A DNA stretch of 40,883 bases from Rickettsia typhi (lineage in GTDB: Bacteria > Pseudomonadota > Alphaproteobacteria > Rickettsiales > UBA1997), in assembly GCA_945900795.1 (NCBI GenBank), contig CAMDJN010000008.1:1-40883 (forward strand), read 5' to 3'. Positions within the stretch are counted from its first letter, which is position 1, and every line of letters starts with the position of its first letter. This document shows, piece by piece, positions 1 to 9,352 of this stretch. The notes beneath the pieces were generated by a model that was given only the letters and a program-made list of their open reading frames with translations, was not told where the DNA came from and ran no database searches. Made by a program: the position numbers and the translations under genes.

Positions 1-585
1 AGAGACGAAAGAAATATTCTGCTTCAGTAAAGAATTTTTAACCTGGGTGTAAAATGTTTTTAAAAAGGCTAATGTCAGCTGACGGTGCGAGGATAGGTTT
101 GAGTCGTCAACTTCTTCAAGCTTAGCAATATCTGTATCCGAGTGCTCAAATTCATCAAAATGATTTTTTAACTTTGTAGCAATTTTAATCGCTTGCGCTG
201 CATCAAGACTTTGACCGCCATTATTAAAAAGATTAATTTTTTGTATTTCCTTACTAAGAAAAAAAATAAAATCTGAATCAGACAGAACCCTGATTTTACG
301 CATTTCATCAAGGATTTCTTGTACTTCTCTATTCGGCAAAAAATCCACAAAATCTTCATGAGAAATTTCCGAGATCGACTTAACATTTAACAAGGTCGCA
401 CAATCCAACCCAAAACATTTTTTCTTTAATTCATGACAAGATCGGTTATTTGGTAAAAGGATTCTTACCTCCCGAAACGTCACTTCCGAATTTTTGCCAT
501 CAAAAAAATTTTCCCTCAACCACTGCAGAAGTGATTCTAGAAAATTATAATTTGCAGGAATGTTGTAGATGTTTGATTTTTTCAA
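1..585 (-). CDS. addB: Double-strand break repair protein AddB, N-terminal part (runs off window edge)
   Basis: Open minus frame absent from the ORF track because it has no stop inside the window and a TTG start: [58 protein letters not shown]..., resembling the AddB N-terminus (YxIPxxxxFxxxLAxxLL...vtiLLPtrRacraLrexF). The TTG start overlaps the ispG stop (TTGA). Confidence 0.65.
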   Translation of the reverse strand, partial: MKKSNIYNIPANYNFLESLLQWLRENFFDGKNSEVTFREVRILLPNNRSCHELKKKCFGLDCATLLNVKSISEISHEDFVDFLPNREVQEILDEMRKIRVLSDSDFIFFLSKEIQKINLFNNGGQSLDAAQAIKIATKLKNHFDEFEHSDTDIAKLEEVDDSNLSSHRQLTLAFLKTFYTQVKNSLLKQNISFVS

Positions 586-1703
586 CGATGCTTTGTGATG
601 GGCCTTACCCCAGCCTCCTCTTCAATCAGCCCAACAATATGCTCAACTAACTCTTCACTGCCAACCTTGTGATTTGGCTTACCATACATGTAAACATTAT
701 GCTTACCCTGCCCTCCTCCCGTAATACCAATTTGCGTGTGCGCCGCCTCTCCTAAGCCATTTACAACGCATCCAAGAATTGAAATTGTAACTGGAGTTTT
801 GATGTGCTCAACCCGCTTCTCAACAGCCTCAACAGTTTTCACAACGTCAAATGCTTGACGGGCGCAAGACGGGCAGGAAATAAGATTTACACCGCGATGA
901 CGCAGTCCAAGAGACTTTAGAATTTGGTAGGCAACTTTAACCTCCTCTTTCGGATCGGCAGAAAGTGAGACTCGCATCGTATCCCCAATTCCACTCCACA
1001 GCAGAGCTCCAAGCCCGATTGAAGATTTTACCGTTCCAGCGGCAAGACTTCCGGATTCAGTAATGCCAATATGCAAAGGGTAATCACAAACTTCCGCAAG
1101 CGCTTTGTATCCAGCAACTGCAAGAAAAACATCCGAAGCTTTTACACTGATTTTAAAATTGAAAAAATCGTTATCTTCAAGAATTTTGATATGTCTTTGA
1201 GCTGATTCAACCAAGGCCTCTGGGGTTGGAGTTTTGTATTTATCAAGCAAATCTTGTTCGAGAGATCCCGCATTAACACCTATTCGAATTGAGCAGCCGT
1301 AATCTTTAGCAGCCTTAATGACTTCCTTCACCTTTTCATCTGATCCAATATTTCCTGGATTTATTCGCAAACATTTCGCACCAGCTTCTGCCGCTTCAAT
1401 ACCGCGACGGTAGTGAAAGTGTACATCGGCAATGATAGGAACCTGGCAATGCGGAATAATTTTACGAAGCGCCTCGGTTGATTCTTTATCGGGAACGGAG
1501 ATGCGCATCAACTCCGCACCCAACTCCGCACATTCATTCACTTGACGAATTGTTGCCTGAACATCAGTAGTCGGTGTATTAGTCATAGACTGCACCGAAA
1601 TTGGCGCATCTCCTCCAACCGCCACATTTCCTACAAAGATCTGACGAGATTTACGACGGTGAATTGCTCGGTAAGGGCGGATTTCGTTGAGCTGATCTTG
1701 CAT
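582..1703 (-). CDS. ispG: 4-hydroxy-3-methylbut-2-en-1-yl diphosphate synthase
   Basis: 373 aa; [60 protein letters not shown] motifs of IspG/GcpE. Confidence 0.97.
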   Translation of the reverse strand: MQDQLNEIRPYRAIHRRKSRQIFVGNVAVGGDAPISVQSMTNTPTTDVQATIRQVNECAELGAELMRISVPDKESTEALRKIIPHCQVPIIADVHFHYRRGIEAAEAGAKCLRINPGNIGSDEKVKEVIKAAKDYGCSIRIGVNAGSLEQDLLDKYKTPTPEALVESAQRHIKILEDNDFFNFKISVKASDVFLAVAGYKALAEVCDYPLHIGITESGSLAAGTVKSSIGLGALLWSGIGDTMRVSLSADPKEEVKVAYQILKSLGLRHRGVNLISCPSCARQAFDVVKTVEAVEKRVEHIKTPVTISILGCVVNGLGEAAHTQIGITGGGQGKHNVYMYGKPNHKVGSEELVEHIVGLIEEEAGVRPITKHR

Positions 1704-1715
1704 GAATTTTTGGAC

Positions 1716-2939
1716 CTAAGAAGAGATTGAGTCGAATATTTTTAGAATTTTTTGTTGGCTTTTACTAAGTAATTCTAGCAGCTTTTTTTTGTCAAAATTT
1801 AAAACTGTTACGATCGAAGAGAAATCTTTAAATCCACTTCCAGCATAGCTTTGGAAAGTCTTAATTTCTGGAATTTTTAAGTAACTAATTACAACTAAAA
1901 CACGAAAGAAAATCTCTGGAAAGTTTTCCTCTAAAGCCAAAATATTGAATTGATTGTTTTCATGTTGAGATTGCTGCGCGGCAGTTAATGAGGCAGTCTC
2001 AATCAAGCCTTCCAATGTTTTTACGTATTTTCCTTCGGCAATTTCTTCAATAAAATCTTCCAAATTTTCAAAGAATTTTAGGTAAAATTTTTCTAGATTT
2101 TCTTCGTTAAATTGAAAAATACCAAATTCACCTTCCCAAATTTTTGGATCAGCTTTATCAAGGCGGAAAGCGGTTTTGAGGAACTCATCTTCGATTTCTT
2201 CTGGAGAAAATTCTTTGGTTAAAAAAGATAAAAATTGAGGAAGATGAGAAACTAGAGCGTAGATTTCATCATGCTTTTTTGCGGTCAAAGAAGTATCGGG
2301 AATGGCTCTAATTTTTTTTACTAAGTCTTCAATTTTTGTCTGGAAAATTTTGTTAACTTTCGTTGGATTCTTTGTTCCAATTTCTGAACAAATTATAAAT
2401 TTCTTTTCAACAAAAAGATCGGGGTCTGAATTCTCAAATCCAGACTTTTCAGAACCCGCAATCGGATGACATGGTACAAAATTATGAAGCAAGTTTTCAG
2501 GAATAATGTTCGATTTTGAGTTCAACTCTTTTATTGAGCCGAGATCAATAACTATCGCATCTTTTTTAATTTTATTCAAAATCTGATCCAAAGTTTTTTT
2601 ATACTCGGACAAAGGCGTAGCCAGTACGATCAAATCAAAAGTTATGAGCTCTTTTTGAAAAGAGTCCAAATCACTTTTTCCATCACGGATCAGGCCTATA
2701 GCTTTAGCCAAATTAACTGATTCAATGTTCACATCACAGGCAAAAATTTCTTCACTAATTTGATATTTTTGAAGCGCTTTAGCAAATGATCCCCCGATCA
2801 AACCAAGGCCAATGACGAGTGTTGTTTTAAAGTTGTAAGCCAAGGTAAAATGTTTTAAAAAAATTGTTGCAAAGATGGATGTTGTAATTTTACTCGCAGA
2901 GGCACATTTTTGCGCCGATTTCCATTTCCCCTTTGTCAT
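1716..2939 (-). CDS. tyrA: Prephenate/arogenate dehydrogenase family protein, with extra C-terminal region; true start probably internal (e.g. TTG at 2843)
   Basis: TTLVIGLGLIGGSFAKAL Rossmann motif, DLIVLATPLSEY, VPCHPIAGSEKSG, HDEIYALVSHLPQFLSF. Confidence 0.85.
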   Translation of the reverse strand: MTKGKWKSAQKCASASKITTSIFATIFLKHFTLAYNFKTTLVIGLGLIGGSFAKALQKYQISEEIFACDVNIESVNLAKAIGLIRDGKSDLDSFQKELITFDLIVLATPLSEYKKTLDQILNKIKKDAIVIDLGSIKELNSKSNIIPENLLHNFVPCHPIAGSEKSGFENSDPDLFVEKKFIICSEIGTKNPTKVNKIFQTKIEDLVKKIRAIPDTSLTAKKHDEIYALVSHLPQFLSFLTKEFSPEEIEDEFLKTAFRLDKADPKIWEGEFGIFQFNEENLEKFYLKFFENLEDFIEEIAEGKYVKTLEGLIETASLTAAQQSQHENNQFNILALEENFPEIFFRVLVVISYLKIPEIKTFQSYAGSGFKDFSSIVTVLNFDKKKLLELLSKSQQKILKIFDSISS

Positions 2940-2948
2940 CTTTAGAAA

Positions 2949-3125
2949 ATGAAAAAAACAGTCTTAGTTTTTCTGGCAATCCTTGTTCTCACAACTTCCT
3001 GCACAAGAAAAATAATAGACGTTAAAAGCCCTTGCGTTTCTAAAAGCGATGGGCCTTGCGGCCCAAAAAAACCGATTAACGATTGGTGGTTAAAAAACAT
3101 TAAACAAGAAAAACAAACTTCTTAA
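2949..3125 (+). CDS. Small predicted lipoprotein (58 aa), possibly related to the Rickettsia DUF2706-type small lipoproteins
   Basis: MKKTVLVFLAILVLTTSCTRKIIDVKSPCVSKSDGPCGPKKPINDWWLKNIKQEKQTS*; N-terminal hydrophobic segment and lipobox (TTSC). Below the ORF-track length cutoff. DUF2706 resemblance is from memory. Confidence 0.6.
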   Translation: MKKTVLVFLAILVLTTSCTRKIIDVKSPCVSKSDGPCGPKKPINDWWLKNIKQEKQTS

Positions 3126-3132
3126 AAAATAT

Positions 3133-3495
3133 ATGACCGAAGAATCAAATACAGGGAAAAGTTTTGCTGACAGGTTCGGCAAAAAGCCCGCTACGACCTC
3201 TACTCAATTAAGCACAGCACCAACATCTAACGCGTCTTCTGCAAAAAAATCAGTTGATCCGAAGAAAAAAATGCAAGCAGATTTGATTTATCTGGTTAAG
3301 GGTGTTGATGCCGGCCGTAACGCTTGGTATTACGTATTAGTTGAGCGCACTAAGGTTCAACTATTTCTCAAAGCACTTAATGACAACATCATCGAGCTCG
3401 ATAAATACAGCGTGATTCTCTACTCAGCCTATGGAGACGAGCCACCTTCAGATATTACTGACAAACTAAAAGACGAATATGGTATTGATGGCTAA
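3133..3495 (+). CDS. Hypothetical protein (120 aa), disordered N-terminus plus compact C-terminal domain
   Basis: Complete ORF, starts 8 bp after the small lipoprotein gene; C-terminal WYYVLVERTKVQLFLKALN..YSVILYSAYGDEPPSDI looks like a folded domain. Confidence 0.7.
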   Translation: MTEESNTGKSFADRFGKKPATTSTQLSTAPTSNASSAKKSVDPKKKMQADLIYLVKGVDAGRNAWYYVLVERTKVQLFLKALNDNIIELDKYSVILYSAYGDEPPSDITDKLKDEYGIDG

Positions 3496-3516
3496 AGCCT
3501 AATCTCCGTAACATTT

Positions 3517-3555
3517 GTTTGCATAGAGCATCCAAAAACTTGATGCTATGCAAAC
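3517..3555. repeat. Strong hairpin GTTTGCATA(GA)GCATC-CAAAAACTT-GATGCTATGCAAAC
   Basis: 14 paired bases with a 2-nt bulge and 9-nt loop, read directly; intergenic before ctpA. Confidence 0.75.
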
Positions 3556-3603
3556 CGCATCTCTAAAATTCCCTCCTCCATCACCTCCTACTCCCCAAAT
3601 CAT

Positions 3604-4959
3604 ATGAAGAAAAATTTTAGGACGTTTTTTCTCGTCACCACTGCAAGTTTTGTAGGATTTTTCTCCGCGCTTTCTCTGTCTCAAATCCAGATCAAATCAA
3701 TAAATCTCGATAATAAAAAAATTACTGGAGACCAGGATTACAGCGGCTTCATTGATAACGTGGTCTCGAGAGTTAAGAAAGATTATGTCGACGAAAAAAC
3801 TGACAAACAGCTCTCGGAAGCTGCTGCAAGCGGCATATTATCCTCGCTCGATCCGCATTCATCCTATCTAAACGAAGATGCATTTAAAGAAATGCAGGTT
3901 CAGACCAAAGGTGAATTTGGTGGAGTTGGGATAGAAATTACTATGGAATTTTCTGTCGTGAAAGTGATTTCAGCAATCGAAGATACTCCAGCCTTTGAAG
4001 CCGGAATACAACCAAGTGATTACATCACAAAGATTGATGGAAAAAGTGTAGTCGGAATGACTATTGAAGAGGTCGTAAAAAAGTTACGAGGCAAACCAAA
4101 AACAAAAGTACAAGTCACAATTTTACGCAAGAATGAAAAGGCGCCTATAGAAAAAACCATCACACGTCAAATCATTAAATTAAAAGCTGTTAGATCAGCA
4201 AAATTTACTGACGTTCTTTACATCAAGGTTAATACTTTTTCTGAAAAATCTTACGACGGCATAATATCCTCGGTAAAAAAACTCAAAGAAGAAGTTGGCG
4301 AAAAAAATATCAGAGGATTAGTTCTGGATTTACGAAACAACCCAGGAGGCTTACTTGATCAAGCTGTGCGCGTAAGTGACATTTTTTTAAACAAAGGAGA
4401 TGGTATCGTTTCAATCAAAGGAAGAACAAGCGAACCAGTAAATTATGAGGATAGTTCCGACGAAGACCTGGTGGCCAATTTACCAATCGTGGTCTTGATC
4501 AATGAAGGCTCCGCTTCAGCTTCCGAAATTGTTGCAGGCGCTTTACAAGACAATAAACGCGCCGTCATCATGGGAACAAAATCATTCGGTAAAGGCTCCG
4601 TTCAAACAGTTATTCCCCTTGAAAAACAGCGCGGCGCTCTACGCCTTACCACTTCACTTTATTACACTCCAAGCGGTAGATCAATTCAGGCTAAAGGCAT
4701 CGAACCAAACATCGAAGTAACGAATGCAAAAATTGAAAAACAAAAGAGCGGTGAAGATTCGGAATCTAGCCTCAACGGACATATTGAAGCACAACTCAAT
4801 GAAGTCTTAAATGAAGCTAAAAAAGAGAAAGCAAAAAAAGAAAAGGTTGGTGATGAGAATTTTGAACTTTACGACAAAGATTACCAACTTGCTCGCGCAA
4901 TTGACTTGGTGCGCGGCATCGGTGTTTACAGAGCCGCAACAAGTAGCGATAAGAAGTGA
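3604..4959 (+). CDS. ctpA: Carboxy-terminal processing protease (S41 family, PDZ domain)
   Basis: LDPHSSYLN, GEFGGVGIEI, GLVLDLRNNPGGLLDQAV, VLINEGSASASEIVAGALQDNKRAVIMGTKSFGKGSVQ. Confidence 0.95.
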   Translation: MKKNFRTFFLVTTASFVGFFSALSLSQIQIKSINLDNKKITGDQDYSGFIDNVVSRVKKDYVDEKTDKQLSEAAASGILSSLDPHSSYLNEDAFKEMQVQTKGEFGGVGIEITMEFSVVKVISAIEDTPAFEAGIQPSDYITKIDGKSVVGMTIEEVVKKLRGKPKTKVQVTILRKNEKAPIEKTITRQIIKLKAVRSAKFTDVLYIKVNTFSEKSYDGIISSVKKLKEEVGEKNIRGLVLDLRNNPGGLLDQAVRVSDIFLNKGDGIVSIKGRTSEPVNYEDSSDEDLVANLPIVVLINEGSASASEIVAGALQDNKRAVIMGTKSFGKGSVQTVIPLEKQRGALRLTTSLYYTPSGRSIQAKGIEPNIEVTNAKIEKQKSGEDSESSLNGHIEAQLNEVLNEAKKEKAKKEKVGDENFELYDKDYQLARAIDLVRGIGVYRAATSSDKK

Positions 4960-6101
4960 ATATACTTAAGAAACCTCTTAAAAACCAGAATTTTTTGAGG
5001 AATTTTGTTGATGAAGAAAAGCGTCTTTGGTATATTGGAGCTCCACGCAAAGCGGGGCGTGACTCGTGTCGCGTACAAAATAAAAACTTATACCCAATCA
5101 ACTTCTTGAAGTTGGTTGGGTATATACCAAACCTGATTAATTGCGGACTTCTTTCGCTTCTTTGTCTAATTTTTTTTCTAACAAACATCTCAAATTCTCT
5201 TTCTCAGGAGAATTATATCATCGCCCGCATCAATAGGAGGGCAATCACCAGCATTGATCTCGCAGATCGCTATCTCTTCTCAATTCTCATCTCAAAAATT
5301 AAAGCCACCTCGAATCAGGATCGCGATCTAATCACGAATCAATTACTAAAAAAAATGATTGATGAGGAGTTGATCAATCAAGAAGCGGGGCATTTAAAGA
5401 TTGAAGCTGCTCAATCAGAAATTGAGGAGTTGCTTGACCACGTAGCTACTCAGCATGGCAAAAACAGTGCGCAGTTCAAAGAATTTTTACTAAGAAATAA
5501 AATTTCATTCGAAAATTATTCCAAACAAATCGAGTCAGAAATTTTATGGTCAAAGATTATCTCAGAACTACTTAAGCCAAAAATCAAAATTACAGAAGTC
5601 GAATTGAAAGAATTTTTTGAACAGAATAAATTCGATGTTGATGTAAAAAAAATTTCACTTTCCGAAATTTTAATCTCCACTTCAGGAAAGAATTCTTTAG
5701 AGAGCGATTTTCAGCTAGCAAAAAAGCTACAGACAGAATTGTCTAGAGGTGTGGCAGACTTTCGCAACGTGGTAAAACAATTTTCTGATGCAATAAATTC
5801 TGAACATGGCGGAGAAGTGGGATGGGTTTCAAAATTCGATATTGACCCCAAGATTTACTCAGAAATTTCCAAGCTACACAAGGGAGAATATTCTGAACCG
5901 ATACTTCTTGCAGACGGCTACCACGTTTTTCGTTTGAATGATTCTAGAACGGAAATCAAAATCCCTGACCAAAGCATGCGTGAAGCACAGGATGTAATTC
6001 GAGCAAGAAAGCTACAAAATATGGCCAGAGGTTATCTGATGGATTTACGCAAAAAATCTTTCATAGAAGTAGACGATCGTAAATCGCGTCCACCCTACTA
6101 A
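4956..6101 (+). CDS. surA: SurA-like periplasmic peptidyl-prolyl cis-trans isomerase (one parvulin domain), N-terminus extended by repeat-derived sequence
   Basis: GTG start overlaps ctpA stop (GTGA). Signal-like segment NCGLLSLLCLIFFLTNISNSLSQ begins about 60 codons in; parvulin motif LSEILISTS...FSDAINSEHGGEVGWVSK..I.PILLADGYHVFRL. Confidence 0.8.
   Translation: MNILKKPLKNQNFLRNFVDEEKRLWYIGAPRKAGRDSCRVQNKNLYPINFLKLVGYIPNLINCGLLSLLCLIFFLTNISNSLSQENYIIARINRRAITSIDLADRYLFSILISKIKATSNQDRDLITNQLLKKMIDEELINQEAGHLKIEAAQSEIEELLDHVATQHGKNSAQFKEFLLRNKISFENYSKQIESEILWSKIISELLKPKIKITEVELKEFFEQNKFDVDVKKISLSEILISTSGKNSLESDFQLAKKLQTELSRGVADFRNVVKQFSDAINSEHGGEVGWVSKFDIDPKIYSEISKLHKGEYSEPILLADGYHVFRLNDSRTEIKIPDQSMREAQDVIRARKLQNMARGYLMDLRKKSFIEVDDRKSRPPY
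4966..5009 (+). repeat. Palindromic repeat family (GGAACCTCT type), left-half copy inside the surA 5' coding region
   Basis: TTAAGAAACCTCTTAAAAACCAGAATTTTTTGAGGAATTTTGTT aligns by eye with 26937 TTAAGGAACCTCTGAAAAATCTGGATTTTTCGAGGAATTTTTAG. Confidence 0.65.
5026..5131. repeat. Nested inverted repeat: TTTGGTATAT...ATATACCAAA enclosing hairpin ATACCCAATCAACTTC-TT-GAAGTTGGTTGGGTAT (5090-5123)
   Basis: Both inverted repeats read directly (10-bp outer arms; 16-bp inner arms with one mismatch). Confidence 0.75.
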
Positions 6102-6111
6102 AAATCTAATG

Positions 6112-6188
6112 GAACTGTCGCAAATCCTGGTAAAAACCTTTTGAGGTTAACAATGATTCAAGGTTGTGCTAGGAAGTTGAATTCACCG
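6112..6188 (+). repeat. Dispersed repeat homologous to the sequence beside the IS30-like transposase (40731-40796, opposite strand)
   Basis: Shared AAACCTTTTGAGGTTAACAAyGATkyAArGTTGyGCTAGG..sTTGAAyTCACC. Confidence 0.65.
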
Positions 6189-6222
6189 AGATTAAAACTA
6201 ATTCATATTTTTTTTCCCACCC

Positions 6223-6251
6223 CTTGTTAAAAAATTAACTCTTCCTAACTT
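6223..6251 (+). promoter_or_regulatory. Candidate RpoH (sigma-32) promoter for groESL
   Basis: CTTG-N17-CCTAACTT, near the alphaproteobacterial RpoH consensus CTTG-N17/18-CyTATnT, about 60 bp upstream of groES. Confidence 0.45.
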
Positions 6252-6312
6252 CACGATGCTCTCAGATTTTAAAAATATTCCCAACTTATTTAACAATTAA
6301 TCTAAACTAAAC

Positions 6313-8288
<1,976 letters not shown>

Positions 8289-8320
8289 TCACTCACCAAA
8301 TTTTATCGCCTGACCCGTTC

Positions 8321-8368
8321 AACCCCGTTCGTAAAATGTGTTTTAGCTTTTACGAACGGGGTTTTTTT
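8321..8368 (+). terminator. Rho-independent terminator of groESL
   Basis: AACCCCGTTCGTAAAA - loop - TTTTACGAACGGGG followed by TTTTTTT. Confidence 0.9.
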
Positions 8369-8388
8369 ACGCTTTTTTTAGAATAAAG

Positions 8389-8533
8389 TAGGACTTACGC
8401 AAACCACAATTTTTTAGGAGATTTCTAGAAAGAGAAAAATTTAACGAGGGAGTGTATACAGATATACATGACCGAAGTTAAATTTTTTCTGACGCAGAAA
8501 TCGCCAAAAAAGTATGGGAATGCGTAAGTCCTA
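8389..8533. mobile_element. MITE-like element with 13-bp TIRs and 5-bp TSD
   Basis: TAGGACTTACGCA (8389-8401) / TGCGTAAGTCCTA (8521-8533), flanked by direct repeat TAAAG (8384-8388 and 8534-8538); interior also imperfectly palindromic (AAAAATTTAAC / GTTAAATTTTT; GTGTATACAGATATACATGAC). No intact transposase. Confidence 0.85.
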
Positions 8534-8551
8534 TAAAGATTACAACCAACT

Positions 8552-9352
8552 ATGCTCCAAATTGCAATTGTAGCACTACGAGAAATATTAGAAATAGCAC
8601 TCATTGTTGGCATATTAATCACAGCGACAAGGGATATTTCTGGCAGAACTAAATGGATCTTAGGTGGTCTAATTCTTGGAATCGCAGGATCGATCATCAT
8701 AACATTCTTTACTGACAATATTTCAGAAAGTCTGGATGGTAACGGACAAGAATTCTTCAACGGACTAATCTTGCTAGCAGCATCATTCATGATCACCTGG
8801 ACAATATTATGGATGCAAAAACATGCCAAATTACTCTCCGGAGAATTAAAAAAAATTAGCCACTCTGTGCGTGACGGCAAAAAACCACTCTACACCCTGC
8901 TTGTAGTAGTACTGCTTTCAACTTTACGCGAAGGAACTGAAATCGTTCTCTTTACTTACAGCTACTACATTTCTGGTGTTAGTATCGGAGAAATTATCTG
9001 CGGCTTGGTAATTGGAATCAGTCTTGGATGCGCCGCTGGTTTGGCAATTTATTTCGGAATCCTGAAAACATTCGGAAAATATTTTTTTCCAGTCACAACC
9101 TGGATCTTGGTTTTTCTATCTGCCGGCATAGCGGCAAGTGGAATTGGTTTTTGGGTAAATGCAGCAATAGTGCCAGCGCTAGGAAATCCAATATTCGATA
9201 GCTCCGCAATAATCTCACAACAAAGTTTTTTCGGGGAATTATTACATCTATTTTTTGGATATATCGACAGACCAACTGGATCACAACTTATTGCCTACAT
9301 ATTGACCATCATTTTTTTGATAGTTGGATTGCGAATCGCTAAAAGAATTTAG
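8552..9352 (+). CDS. FTR1-family iron permease
   Basis: Multi-pass membrane protein with two REXXE-type motifs: REILE near the N-terminus and LREGTE mid-protein. Confidence 0.85.
   Translation: MLQIAIVALREILEIALIVGILITATRDISGRTKWILGGLILGIAGSIIITFFTDNISESLDGNGQEFFNGLILLAASFMITWTILWMQKHAKLLSGELKKISHSVRDGKKPLYTLLVVVLLSTLREGTEIVLFTYSYYISGVSIGEIICGLVIGISLGCAAGLAIYFGILKTFGKYFFPVTTWILVFLSAGIAASGIGFWVNAAIVPALGNPIFDSSAIISQQSFFGELLHLFFGYIDRPTGSQLIAYILTIIFLIVGLRIAKRI

Noticed and set aside
168-650. ORF-track ORFs 168..386 (-) and 450..650 (+)
   Set aside because: They are out of frame with the edge-truncated addB reading frame (1-585, -), whose translation matches AddB; judged spurious.
4817-5188. 123-aa minus-strand ORF over the ctpA/surA junction
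   Set aside because: Produced by the palindromic repeat being open on both strands; antisense to two well-supported genes.
8425-8880. 151-aa minus-strand ORF
   Set aside because: Antisense to the FTR1 gene and the MITE-like element; peptide has no family-like features.
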